A stretch of 64,000 nt of DNA from Pseudisothecium myosuroides (Eukaryota; Streptophyta; Bryopsida; Hypnales; Lembophyllaceae). The stretch spans positions 19,530,001-19,594,000 of the forward strand of contig OX637296.1 of NCBI GenBank assembly GCA_951799445.1, given 5' to 3'. A program made the position numbers and the translations under genes. Below, piece by piece: positions 34,849 to 46,019 of this stretch. How positions within the stretch are numbered: the stretch's first letter is position 1; every line of letters starts with the position of its first letter. The notes under the pieces were generated by a model. It was not told where the DNA came from, made no database searches, and saw only the letters and a program-made list of their open reading frames with translations.

Positions 34849-35134
34849 TAGTGTTTTTTGTTTAGGCCTTATGAGGCCCAAATGCCTCAAAAAAAATGGG
34901 CTGCATCAAGCCTATAGGAAAAATTTGAAGAAAAATTGGATGATAATGCCAAATTGCTTCAATTTTTTTAAAAATTTTGGATGAAATTGCCAATTTTAAA
35001 TGAAACTCATCCAAATATGTAGATGAAAAGATTGTTCTATCCAAAATATAGATAAATACTAAAATATTTGGCTACATCATTTTCTTGTATGTTACCACTT
35101 CAGCACTTTTCTAAAAACAAAAACAAAAACCCTG
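34849..35134. mobile_element. hAT-like MITE, 286 bp
   Basis: The flanks CTTCAAAC (34841-34848) and CTTCAGAC (35135-35142) form an 8-bp duplication with one mismatch. The right end, reversed, is CAGGGTTTTTGTTTTTG; the left end is TAGTGTTTTTTGTTTAG. The interior AAAAGTGCTGAAGTGGTAAC (reverse strand) matches AAAGTGCCAAAGTGGCAA in the 8337-8608 element. Confidence 0.7.
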
Positions 35135-35226
35135 CTTCAGACTTTGCAGACCATGCCACATCCGAGCACTGTGTAGATGGACCTAGTGTTCTAGCTTGTC
35201 GTAGCTGCGAAAGGTATATTTTGTTA

Positions 35227-35634
35227 GAGCATCCTCAATCCGTGCAGATTTGAGCCACGGCAACTGTAACTTCTGCGTGGTTTGCAGAATGGCTATGGAA
35301 ACTGGCCCCAGTGCGAACGGCACTTCTCACGTCACTTTCCCGAGCGCGACATTTCTCGACTTCCACACGGCAAAAATTGGTCCTTTGCTGTGCCCTCCAA
35401 ACTCCTCTGCACTTCTTGGTGAACACTAATAATAGAGAGGAGGAGGTCTACAAAAGTGGAAGAGCTGCCACTGTGCTGCCACCCGCGCTGTGCAGAGCCT
35501 TTTGGAGTTCCAAATCCCGTCAATGCATTGAGGCGTTTGAGACGGGAAAAGCGACGCTGACAAAACGTGGATGGGAATCCAAACTGCATGTACCGTTACT
35601 GTGTCATTTTGAGGGCGTAGCATTGAGGATGCTC
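35227..35634. mobile_element. Tourist/PIF-Harbinger-like MITE, 408 bp
   Basis: The inverted ends GAGCATCCTCAAT and ATTGAGGATGCTC lie between TTA (35224-35226) and TTA (35635-35637), the 3-bp target typical of PIF/Harbinger. The interior is GC-richer than the flanks. Frames inside are open on both strands and probably not genes. Confidence 0.75.
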
Positions 35635-35811
35635 TTACTCTGCCATATTCAAGTTTTGTTGTGTTTGGATTGACCACACTCAACAATGAGCATTGAATTG
35701 ATGGTAAGTGAGCATTAATAATGGAGTGTGCAAGACAACCTTGATCTTTATATTGTATATTAACTCAATAATGCCCGAATCCTTTTTTGGATTTTTCATT
35801 TGCACACACAC

Positions 35812-35813
<2 letters not shown>

Positions 35814-35852
<39 letters not shown>
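35814..35852. repeat. (TA)n microsatellite
   Basis: About 19 uninterrupted TA units, followed by a T-rich run. Confidence 0.95.
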
Positions 35853-35854
<2 letters not shown>

Positions 35855-36790
35855 TTTTTTTTTTTTTGAATAAATGGAAAAACCATTATATTTCATCCCC
35901 CAATTTGCATGCCTTTCAATCTTTGACCTGCACTAACACCTTCAGAGACGACTCTTCCAAAACCAAATTAAAAGCAAGTGATGGGAATCTCCACAGCAAT
36001 GCATCAAGCCCCTTTAAAGCCACCTGCGTACAAGGTAGTCTGCTCCGAAAGCAAGTGAACTTTTCAAATCGATCCTATATTTAGGTTTGAAATGGACATT
36101 AGGTGGTTTTTAAATGGACCTCTCAAACCATTAAGAGAATTGAGAAAAAAACATTATTTATTGCAAGAGCCAATCATTGGCCTTCATTTACTCAAATCAC
36201 TTTAGAAGTTGCAAGTGGTTGGATTTTGGAAGACTTAGGGTCACAAATAGGTGCCTACAACAATTTTAATTGAAAATTCATAAAATGATTCAAAAAATAT
36301 GAAACCACTTGTGTTACGTTCCGCATCCATTTTTTTTTCTCTGAAAAATGATCCAAAAATATTTCTATTCATGGAAACCTATGAAAAAGGCAGACCAGCC
36401 TTCAAATGGTCGCTTTTAAAGCATACTACATTACATACAACACTAAAAGCTTAGTATTGTGCATTAAGGTCGAGAGTAATTACTATCTTTTCCGTACACA
36501 CAACAAAGATGTTGTAAAATATGTGCAATTATGATAATTGTCACTAATTGCAATTGAGCATGGATACTATTATTAACTTAAATTGTCCTTGCAGCCCAAG
36601 TACGTAGAACTAGCAATGAATTATATTTTCCTTCAACTATACTTACTAACACCCCAACAGATGCGTGTTTCCTTATCATCCCCAGGTTTTGAAGGCAAAA
36701 GAATCATAATTTATTGCATAATTGGTTTCACTATCTACTATATTAATGTAGGTAACAAAATATGTATTCATGAATCGTCACTAAACTATC
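35853..36790. other. Intergenic stretch, nothing recognised
   Basis: The AT-rich sequence includes GTTGCAAGTGG..AGGTCACAAATAGGTGCC-like text (about 36200-36260). This resembles 34570-34660 in reverse orientation, so a further inverted repeat around the MITEs is possible. No gene was seen. Confidence 0.35.
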
Positions 36791-36792
36791 TA

Positions 36793-36983
36793 CAATAGAA
36801 CCTCTCTAAGTTGATCCTCTCTAAGTTGATAAACCTCTGTAAACTAATCATGTCAGACTAGTTTTGGACTAGGCCACATAACAAAGGTTGTGACTAAAAA
36901 TGACCCTCTCTAAGTCATTAAACCTCTATAAACCAATCTGTCAAACCGGTCCGGGACCGATTAGCTTAGAGAGGTTTTACTTT
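36793..36983. mobile_element. Emigrant/pogo-like MITE, about 190 bp
   Basis: The left end CAATAGAACCTCTCTAAG follows TA. The right end, reversed, is AAAGTAAAACCTCTCTAAGC. Internal copies of CCTCTCTAAGT and AAACCTCT.TAAA point to nested or duplicated termini. It belongs to the same group as 673-1048; the right boundary is approximate. Confidence 0.6.
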
Positions 36984-38094
36984 TGTTGTTGTCATATCAT
37001 ATTGAATCACCTATAATTCAAACAAATGTACTAAATACAACCCTTACAAACTAGTATGCTGGATTCAAAAAGATTGTGGTCAAAATAATTGTTTCTGTTG
37101 CTAAATACAAATTAAAATGATTTGTATTAATAGTATATTAAGACAAATATTTTCAAATCTAGTCAAAACAGATGCAACAACAGTTCAAATTGCAACCTAT
37201 AGATCATCTATGAAAGTAAATGGCATCTCAAGTCTTTGATTCATTGAAAATCTTCAAATTCCATTCAAATTAATATTAATTACATTTTTTTCTACTTATA
37301 ATTTTTTTTGAAGCACGCATTTGCCAAATTTTTACAATATCCATGGGGTGGGTCTTAAATGGTGTACAACAACATGCAATAAAATATTCAAGCCATTGAA
37401 GCTCAAGAAAGATGCATAGGCAATTTTTAGAGTGATTGTGAAACCCACCGCAAAAACTGAGTCTATGGGGTGATTAGCTTTGGAATTCATTTACTTCCAA
37501 ACCGTAATTGCTTTTTGCTTCAAAATTTTTTAGGATTGTAGTACACAAAGAGTACTACAACATTTATGTTTACTCAATTGGATTTTGTCCACTTCTTTTC
37601 AACATATGGTGCACGGAGTGAAATTGAATGAAGTATAGACTCAGTTTTTGGAGTCACTATAAACTTGCAAAAATCTTACTACCAACAGCTAGTGCTATTA
37701 CAATCAGTGCAGCTCATGTATATAGAACTATCAATCACTACTGCAAACCCCGTCGCTTTTCATTCCCTGAAATAACGACAAAATGTGGGATGAGTGAAAA
37801 GGTCACAAACTACAAAACGTGGGGCTAACTTCGCTACTAACATTAGATCATTTTCAGTGAGAAGCGACAAATGTCCGGATCTTGAGAATAAAAAACGACG
37901 AGGTGTTTGCTCTAGTGAATGAATCACGTTTTCCTTCAACTACATTTACTAATTTTCACCATTCTCAAGCTGCCATGAATGCACAATTTGGGTGGAATTC
38001 CACAGAATGCACTCGTGTTTTCTTCTCAGCCCTAGTAACGAGGTGTTCCGCTCTTCAGGTCCTTCATTGTAGTTGCATTCACCTCGAATGAGGG
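36984..38094. other. Intergenic stretch, nothing recognised
   Basis: AT-rich, with scattered frames under 75 codons and no family resemblance. Confidence 0.35.
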
Positions 38095-38790
38095 TGACTG
38101 CAAGAAACACTTGTACTATTTGTTGCTTTTTTTTATTTTTAGCCTTTTAGTACCTACTTTTTGTACTAAAAGTCACCTTTAGTACTATTGAGGGCATGGA
38201 ATATAAAATCTGAAGTGTTAACTGGATTTTGAATCAACTATTTTGACAACATGTGATGTTCATCATTGAATGACAAGAATGGATGGAAATACTTAATTCA
38301 CCATAAAAACAATTTACATTGGTAGATTGGAGACATTAAAGGCTTCCACTAGTACTATTGAGTATTTTAGTGTACCATGAAGTATTATTTTGAGCTACAA
38401 GGTGCAATTTACGCTAGAAAATGAGGAAACGGCCAATGCAAAACACACTTGCAACATGTTTTTGGAAATCCCTCTCCTGCAAAGTTATATTTCTATTAGA
38501 AGAGCTAACCTACCAAATCTAACAATGTAACTCTTCAAAGAAGGTACTCAATAGTTCTAATAACCACCCAAACTGTATATGTGACATATATTCAAAATTC
38601 AATCTCACCTATTGAATTCATTTTGAAAAAATTGAAAAAATTGAAGTACATTTTCTATTGCTATAGGAAGCTTGCTTTTGAATTTCATGTTCATGCAATC
38701 ACTTTTGCAACACTTATGGCACAAAACAACTTCCACATTGAACGTGTGAAGGAAAATAGGACAGGTGTTTCTTGCAATTACCCATGACTA
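38095..38790. repeat. Dispersed direct repeat, copy 2
   Basis: The counterpart of 1140-2230, shorter but in the same order: AAGAAACACTTGTAC, TTTTTGTACTAAAAGTCACC, GTACTATTGAGGGCATGG, CAATCTCACCTATTGAATTC, TTCTATTGCTATAGGAAGC, CATTGAACGTGTGA. Confidence 0.6.
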
Positions 38791-39850
38791 CTCAATCACT
38801 GTACTAGTGATATTAAGCATCGCCACCGCGGACGAAAACAGAGGTGGAAACGCGACTGTTGTGGAAAAGAGAAACTTTTTTGCTCCACCGCATCAACGCA
38901 AAAGCCTCTTCGACTTTCTTGGGCAACGTTACATGGCTCCATCCATGCCATTGTCAAAGGCTTTTCCGCCCACGAAAGAGTTCACGCAACGACTCTTGGA
39001 GGAATTTTTCTATTCCTGTGCCTTGCAAACCGTATATGACACAAACTATAAAAAACTCGGAGCTCTGATCATCAATACCTGACCGACGATGTTGAGGACT
39101 CTATAGTTGTAGTTTCTAGAAATTTTGATTGTGGAAGGACGATGTAATTTTTACAACGGCTCTGTAATTTCTGCAAAGGTCTTGTCGTCATTACTTTGTG
39201 AATTCCGGTTATGAGCTTCAATGAAATTAAAAATTGTTACACACGCTGTGGAAGCCGAGAATTTATGTTAAAACTCAGGAGATTTAATTTCTCCTTCCAT
39301 TGCATGGGTTACAACTGTTATTGATTGACAACTCACATTTCCCCCTAACTCCGTAACTTGAGTTTCATTGTGCTCATACTTTGTTTAAAAAAATTCCAGA
39401 TGCATTCACCTCCACTGAAGCAAACAATGTGAAGTTTTATTCGTTGGAGAATGTTACAAATTCAAATATTACAGATTTTTCTATTGCTATTGAAATTTGA
39501 ATGTTACAAATTTTTTCTACTGTTATCAAAATTCGAATGTTACAAATTTTTCCTACTACTAATAAAATTGTAAATTCTTTAGTGTTCAAATGAAAATTAT
39601 GCGAATGCAACTTCGAAAATGGATCTAATTTTTTAATGAAACACACGGATGCTCATAGTTGTTTCCCAACTTTTCGCAGTAGATCAAATTGAGTTTGATC
39701 GTGGTGAATTGAATTGAATAGACGTGAATCGCAGTGCCGAGGGGTGTTGCGTGCATTGCACTGCGGCAGTTATGGAAAAATGGGAGACGGTACGGCAGCT
39801 TCCTCGCAACTTCACTCGGAGAAAGGGTTTTGACGTTTCTGGTTACGTTA
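38791..39850. other. Intergenic stretch with one unassigned frame
   Basis: A plus-strand frame (38765-39082) encodes ADENRGGNATVVEKRNFFAP and FTQRLLEEFFYSCAL but has no recognisable family; its start lies in the dispersed repeat. Three ATTACAAATTT..CTACT direct repeats lie near 39455-39560. Confidence 0.35.
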
Positions 39851-39859
39851 TTGCGGTGG

Positions 39860-41111
39860 CGATGCTCTTAGGCACAAAGATCTAGTTGGCCGTGAACAAG
39901 AATCCAGGGCTCTGTGACGTCAACGTGATGGCGGTTTTGTTCCCCACATTGAGCTGGAAGTGCTAGCTTGCTTTCAGGAAGATGGTGAAGTCACCACCTT
40001 GGAGAACGAAGGCAAACGGTTGGTTGTCGTTGATGATGAAGCCTATGTAGATTGAGCCTTTCAATACAAAGAGAGTCTCCGAGGTGCAAGGGTGGGTTTG
40101 AAGGGGGATGACGTCGCCAATGGCGAAGTCGAGACGGGCGTGGCAGACGCCTATCGTGTTGAGGCCGGGCATTTGTTGCACGGAGGCCAAGTCGACGGTG
40201 GCTCCCGTCTTGGACACGGAGGTCGGGTATGCTAAGATATGCAACCACAGAGTTAGGTTCAGGGCTTTTTTTTCTAGCGAAATTTCGCCAGATTCCGCCA
40301 AATCTGACCACTACGGCTCTGTCCCTCCAAAAACTGGCCAGTGCAGTGATGCCAAAGGGAGGGACACGAGTCCAAAAAAAAAGCCCTGGTTAGGTCTAAG
40401 AATCTGAGCATAGACAGTAGTCAAACACATTTATGCCCCGATTCCTGCACCGGAAGCCCATAACACAAGAAAAATCTAAGAATACCATATACCCAATAGA
40501 TTCCAATGTGCAACTATGGAAATTCACAACATGAGTAAATCCTGGAATCCCATACTAAAGCTTCGAAATTCCTTGGTTGCTCGATGGACTTGCTATTTGG
40601 AGCTCTCTAGTTTTAATACCCCGTTGAAATCGATCATAGAAAACACTACACATGCAAGAATCTAAAAGCAATACCCCATAACAAACTTTCAAAACTATTC
40701 TTTAGACAGCATAAGATCAAAATACCCTCACAAGAATTGTAAAAATTTACTAGAAGTAGCGCGCACAATACAACCAATTGACAATTTTCAATTCCGGGGA
40801 TTTATTTTACGCGTCCGTCTAATCACCGTTCGACCAAAACTTTACAGCTTGTTAATTATTCATTCTCTGAGCTCCATGTGATTGATTGATTTCTAGATTT
40901 TATTCCAGTGTCCTCACCAAGACTGGCAATTAAGAGTGAATTTGAATTGGAGCTTACAAGGTTTGTGGAATTTGGTGTGCATGAAGTCCGTAGCGGTGAC
41001 AGTATCTCCCGGCTTACATTGGAACCCAGTCACCACTATCGTGGGTGTCACATCTGCCACACAGTAGTCCTATAGGGGGGCAGGATCCGCAGCATTCGCA
41101 ACCTGCAGTGC
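39860..41111 (-). pseudogene. Germin-like protein (cupin) pseudogene, two exons
   Basis: Germin-like proteins are secreted cupin-fold apoplastic proteins. The exon 1 remnant (about 41111-40964) reads VLGALQVANAADPAP, then TAG, then DYCVADVTPTIVVTGFQCKP and TVTATDFMHTKFHKP, with a CTT|GTAAGC donor. Exon 2 (about 40300-39860) reads TVDLASVQQMPGLNTIGVCH, the cupin metal-site part HPCTSETLFVLKGSIYIGFI, FVLQGGDF, then after a TAG HFQLNVGNKTAITLTSQSPG and FLFTAN, again followed by TAG. In working members the first cupin motif is HxHPxxxE; here it reads QTHPCTSE, so one metal-binding histidine is already lost. A hAT-like MITE (40260-40388) sits at the 5' edge of exon 2. With three in-frame TAGs it is non-functional. 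Confidence 0.8.
40260..40388. mobile_element. hAT-like MITE, 129 bp, at the edge of germin-like exon 2
   Basis: The termini CAGGGCTTTTTTTT and AAAAAAAAAGCCCTG are flanked by GTTAGGTT (40252-40259) and GTTAGGTC (40389-40396), an 8-bp duplication with one mismatch. Inside is a further inverted pair GTCCCTCC / GGGAGGGAC (about 40321-40366). Confidence 0.8.
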
Positions 41112-41799
41112 GCCTAGAACTAATTGTCGTGGTCCTTAGGTTACTCAAAATTAAGCGCTCCTTCAACTAGTGGCATTCTCACCACTCTGAAGGTGCTGGC
41201 GGATCACTATCCAGAGAGGCTTGCCATAGTCTTCATTGTGGATGCTTCTTCTATGTTCTATTACGTTTGGAAGGTGAGGTCTCTTCGAAAACAAATTTGC
41301 AGCATCATGTTGTCTGTCATGGACAGTAATCGCTGTTTGTTATGATTTCCTATGAGGGCTTAGCTGAACTACGATATTGCTGAGGGGGTTACAGGGGATT
41401 TGCACTTTTGTTGACCACTCGACAAGAGATAAGATAAATTTTGCATACTCAAGACTATCGGGTGATACCAAGACTGCAGCAGCATAGTCCTATTGCCACT
41501 CCAAAAAAGACTTTGACTTTTTCATCACCTTTTTCTAAACATTGTCGGAGGTGTTCCACCAGCTTTTCGGTAGACAAATTTCAAAACTTCGGCTCCCTTC
41601 AAAACTAAAACAGGTTACAAACTACACCTAGCCCAGTTAAACTGAAAACACTTTGTCCAATTGAACTGAAAATATGGGTGTGCTCAGCAATTCCGTTCAC
41701 TAGGATGAAATTATGTCGCTATTTGATCAAATCTGACAAGTTGAGTGGGTGTTGTCTAAATAGCTGTGATAGACTGCGCTTTCAAGTTGCAAGGACAGG

Positions 41800-41853
41800 T
41801 TTTCATGGTTTCAAATTGACGAATTTTCTCCCATGAATTTGAAACCATGAAAA
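41800..41853. repeat. 18-bp inverted repeat (small hairpin)
   Basis: TTTTCATGGTTTCAAATT (41800-41817) pairs perfectly with AATTTGAAACCATGAAAA (41836-41853) across an 18-base loop. It lies in an otherwise unassigned stretch (41112-41930) with no gene beside it. Confidence 0.85.
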
Positions 41854-41930
41854 CACCCAATTTTCTTTCCTTTTGGACCAACACACACAATGTTCTTCAC
41901 TACCTCTGATACTATATGATCAACGACATA

Positions 41931-42502
41931 CTCCCTCTATCCCACTAAAAACCTCCAAATCAAGCAAATTTTTTGTCCCACTAAAAAGCTCCTTTTTGTG
42001 TTTTTGATTGTTTAGTGAGTGTTTGTTACATTGAACAACCTTGTGGGGGCAAGTGAGACAATCAAAAAGCATTCTTGTGGCCTTGTAAGCTTGGCCTTGG
42101 CAATATGAGACACCTTGTATTAATTTCTTTGTCAAATAGTAGTGTTGATAGCCTATTTAGTGATTACTTTGGTGCTATTAAAATTTGATCATAAAGTGGG
42201 ATAGTTTTTTTATTTTTGGATATTTAGGTTGGAGAACATGTCATTACAATCCCATTGCAGCCACCACCCTTTAAATCATCTAAAATGACAGAGCTGCCAG
42301 CAATTATAAAATATGTTCGAATATCACACTTTTAACATGAATTTTGGGTGCCTAAATGATAATTTCTAAGCTTGAGATTTTGCATAAATCTAAGGGATGG
42401 GTTATTTATTCTTGAATGAATGTATTTTTGGCACTTTGATTGAAAATATAGTTAATTTCTTAACGGGAAGAGTTTTGGAGGTTTTTAGTGGGACAGAGGG
42501 AG
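41931..42502. mobile_element. Stowaway/mariner-like element, 572 bp
   Basis: The inverted ends CTCCCTCTATCCCACTAAAA and, reversed, CTCCCTCTGTCCCACTAAAA continue through ACCTCC and lie between TA dinucleotides (41929-41930, 42503-42504). CTCCCTC..TCCCA is the Stowaway terminus. It is long for a Stowaway MITE and may be a deletion derivative of a mariner-like element; no transposase was seen. Confidence 0.8.
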
Positions 42503-42658
42503 TAGCTCATTATGAAACTACGAAAACTTTGTCCATGAGATCTTTGCAACTTGAAAGCACACGACTCGATCATTCCCAAATTCTAAATCCTTGTCCCTCA
42601 TGATCAAACACAGTGAGACTAATCCTTTTCCTCTGCAGCCACCCCAGACTCCACCACC

Positions 42659-43106
42659 TTGGAGCCCATCTTTGACACAAGCCCCAAGAAAAGCGACGAA
42701 GAAGGCGTGCGAACCCGGTCCTTCTCCTCGATCTCAGGTACTTGCCCATCCCCAGACAGAAGAGAGGGAGAAGGCGAATTTTCCGGCTTCCGGAAAGACG
42801 ACAACGTCGTCGACGGCGACCAATTAAGCAAGGACGAGAGTCACTTAGAAACCCCATCTGTCAGCGCCGTCGTCTCGGTCAAGACAAGGCTCATGGGATG
42901 GGTTCGTCTCGCTCTTTCACCCCGTGAAGAAGGAAGACTCCGTGTTTGTGATAGAGGAGGCCAAACACCGGAATGTGGACACGTTTCGGCCGTTCTTGCC
43001 GTTCTTGCAAGCGCCGTATGATGAGAGTGCGTGCAAGGCGTTGAAGGAAGCCGCCGCTTGGGGGGCTGGCGACTATCGTCTCGCGAGACTTGAAACACAC
43101 GAATAG
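42659..43106 (+). pseudogene. Unidentified coding fragment with one frameshift
   Basis: The frame from MEPIFDTSPKKSDEEG through SGTCPSPDRREGEGEF and KTRLMGW shifts by one base in the GGG near 42900. The other frame continues FVSLFHPVKKEDSVFVIEEA, HRNVDTFRPFLPFLQAPYDE and CKALKEAAAWGAG to a stop at 43104. The GC-rich third positions contrast with the flanks, and coding-like text on both sides of a single shift suggests a once-real gene or exon. I do not recognise the family. The N-terminal half is low-complexity and charged. Confidence 0.4.
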
Positions 43107-43588
43107 TATGTGGGGTTTTTTGGTTGGCTCGCTTCGTTGATTGATTCGTCACGCTCCTTAAACCCTGAACCGTAACCCCTAGAGCCTTCGTTCGTGATGA
43201 GCTTGCTTATCGTGCGTTAATGAAGCCCCCTCTTGGTGAGTATGCCACCAGCATCTCTCACGACTTGAAACACATGAATACTGTAGTCTTTAGAGCTTTA
43301 GTTTGGCTTGCTTCATTGATTCTTCACACTCCTTAAACCCTAACTCTATACCCCTCCAGATCATTCTCGAAAACCCTAGTTGAACGCCGTCTGAATTGGC
43401 ATGAAAAAAGATTTCTGTACCCCGTGTTTTGCAAAGTTGAGTTCATTTTGAGACATGTGAGCTACTGTCTTCTGATGTAAGAGCTTCAATTCTAATTGAT
43501 GACTTTTCTCCAAATAACTCTTAGTTGGCATGCCACTGCTACTCAAGGCTGGAATGTGTATTTGCTGCATAGCTTCTCCTTTCACACA

Positions 43589-44280
43589 ATGGCAAATGTT
43601 TTTTGGCGAGCAAAGAAGACACCCTGACCCTGCTTGAGACCTACAGCAACCGACACCAGCAATTCAATACAGGCCACATTCGGCCTCTGGATTCGGATTA
43701 CGTGCTCATTTCAGTCAATGCAAACAAGGATTCTGGGATGGTGGACATGACTCGGCAACAGGTCAAGAATCTGATGGAGAACATGAAGAAAAAATACAAA
43801 CAGGAGAAAGGAGAGTACACCCCTGGGCTTCCTGTCAAGTGGTCGCAGTTTCACAACATGGACAGATTTTTTGGCAGCAATCCTCGGGTGGTTGAGAGCC
43901 TTGGCACTACCGAGAATCCAGCTCCAATTCACCCATCCGAACCCTAGTATCATTGAAGAGACTCGTTAAGTCTGAGGAAGGCTGCACTAGCCCCGGTATC
44001 CCAGTTCGTCTGTCCTCTAATTCCAAGGAGTCTGAAGTGGCTCATCTAGAGAGCACTGCAAAGGCACTTGCTGGCATGGGGCCATCACAAAATTTGGGGA
44101 GCTGTGTACACAACTGGAACGAGATAGAGTAGAGAACCGACGAAGAGAGGAGAGCAGAACGAGAATAGTGGAGGCAAAGGAAAATGCAGACAGCGGAAAG
44201 AAGTCGGGAGATGCAGATGGACATGCAGTTGCGGTTGACGGAGCTGTGCACTCTAGGACAGAGAAGAGCACCCGGTGGCT
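43589..44280 (+). pseudogene. Myb/SANT-like (trihelix-type) DNA-binding protein remnant
   Basis: An ATG at 43589 (MANVFWRAKK) needs one frame change to enter EDTLTLLETYSNRHQQFNTG. The text continues to MTRQQVKNLMENMKKKYKQE and PVKWSQFHNMDRFFGSNPRV. W..F then helix, Q.V..... NL..KY, and W..F..MD..FG are the three-helix Myb/SANT-like pattern found in trihelix factors and in the DNA-binding partner of PIF/Harbinger transposases. After the stop at 43945 the text decays into a charged, helical region (RIVEAKENADSGKKSGDA) near 44160-44280. No Harbinger nuclease was seen nearby, so I cannot say whether it was a host or transposon gene. Confidence 0.6.
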
Positions 44281-45897
44281 GTCCTCTTTAATACGGATTG
44301 CCTGCCTGGGGTCCCCCCCCAAATTGACTCTGCCTAAAAATCCGTCGTGGGACAATTGAGCAAGATATTTCAGAATTTCGTTTTGAGTGTGCTCCATCTG
44401 TGATAGGCTCAATGTTCTGATGGTTATAAGCATGTGTTTAGAGAGAACTTAGAGACATGTAATCATCTCAACGCGCATATATTATCTCTGTCCAGGACGT
44501 CAAGAAATGAGACAATTGAAGCATGAAGATCGACGAGACTTGAGCCGCCAACTTTCACATCGTGCATGACTTAAGTGAACAAGATTTTTTCTTTGACTGC
44601 AGCCGACAATGTTGAGCTTTTCGAACGGTTTTTAATATGCAGGAGGATGAAGCGTAGGACGGCAGAGAGGTTGCGCTGCAATTCCAGCTTTCAAATACAT
44701 GCATCTTCAAAAGGACCACCCTCGTACTCGGCCTATGCCATTCAAATCTCTGCCTATGAGTCCCAATTTCACAAGTTTCCAAACAGCGGAACTTCACATG
44801 TGCATTAGTTCAATTGGCAGTGCATGAGTTCGATTGGTAGAACAATTGACATTTCACTTCTGATAGCAGATCTCTTGAAGAATGAGGCGGAAACTAACAT
44901 GAAGATTGTCATCATATTTGCCCAACCTTATATCCACCACGTAACCTAACATCGCGTTTAGTCCTCAACTTAGGTAGAAAATGGTTCGAGATAGTTGTAA
45001 ATGGTCAAATGTTTATAGATTTGTAGATCTGCACATACATACTAGACTAGACTCTTTTGATCTGCCAAAACACAAAAAAGAACAAAAGCTATCTCTAAAC
45101 TGCATAGAGCTTGGTCAGCAAATGGAACGGCCGCAGTGGCAAGCCTTGAAAATTTTGCCTACAAATTTCCGCACGAGTTTCTAGAACTGCTGAAGGAGCT
45201 TCGAGATGAACAGCTCAAAATTGTTTACTGGCATGAGTGATGGCTCCGTGGTCGACAAGGATATGGCTCTGCAATTTCTGTGATTTGCCATCGATCACAC
45301 CGCGCTTAGTGCCGATTCGCCATACCTTCGTTTCACGCGGCACTCCGCTTATCACTTCTAATTGTGCAATAAGAATGAATTCTTGGACAAGATTCGAAAA
45401 ATAGATTCTGGGTGTTGGAACTCTATGGATCTCCTTGATATGGATGCCTCAAGAACAAAGCTGGTCGCATCAACGAAACCAAGGTATGGCGAAAATACTA
45501 GGAATTAGAGGGTGTCAGTGCAAGGTTTCTCTTCGGCAATAAGAGGCAGTATGTTCTAGTCCCGGGCTCAGAATTGCGAGAGGCTCACAATGGAAAGAAA
45601 CAGGGAAATCTTTTCCTAGAAGTCGAGAGCTCTTACACCCGCTAGCTATCTTCATGTTTTTTAGTACAGAATCTCCAATAAGGGTGTTAAAATGTTCGAC
45701 TTCCACTGTGAGATTCTTTCCCTCCCTTCCATTTTGGGCCCCGCGTGATGCGGAGTCTCAAATTTTCCTCAAGAATAGTAGCCCTCAGCTCATGTAGATC
45801 GTAGAGTTTTGAGGTCTCCTTTCAGAATTGCCTCCCGACACCATAGCTAATGAACCTCTTAGACTGAGTGAGGCCAGCAAGTAGTTAAGGTACTAAC
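44281..45897. other. Stretch with unassigned coding-like remnants
   Basis: Around 45130-45240 the plus strand reads FAYKFPHEFLELLKELRDEQ then LKIVYWHE, then a stop. Another frame follows with SDGSVVDKDMALQF and FLDKIRKIDSGCWNSMDLLD. These look like broken protein text of unknown family. The rest is unassigned. Confidence 0.35.
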
Positions 45898-46017
45898 CTT
45901 GTTAGGCTTTCTGCCGATGTTTTCAACGTTGGGAATGTCTTCGGTAGTAAAAGGCTCCTCGGCAACCACGAAACCGGGGATGTCAGATAATTCAGCTTCC
46001 ATGTCGAAGGAACCAAC
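45898..46017 (-). other. Candidate orphan exon, 40 codons, phase 0
   Basis: The minus strand has a GCTGCAG| acceptor and an AACAAG|GTTAGT donor exactly enclosing 40 codons: VGSFDMEAELSDIPGFVVAE, EPFTTEDIPNVENIGRKPNK. The length is a multiple of three and the acidic, proline-spaced composition looks like real protein. I found no convincing partner exons within 1 kb on either side. Family unknown. Confidence 0.35.
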
Positions 46018-46019
46018 CT

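Noticed and set aside
35311..35686. Overlapping 85-120 codon frames on both strands
   Set aside because: They lie inside the Tourist-like MITE (35227-35634) and are open in several frames because of its higher GC.
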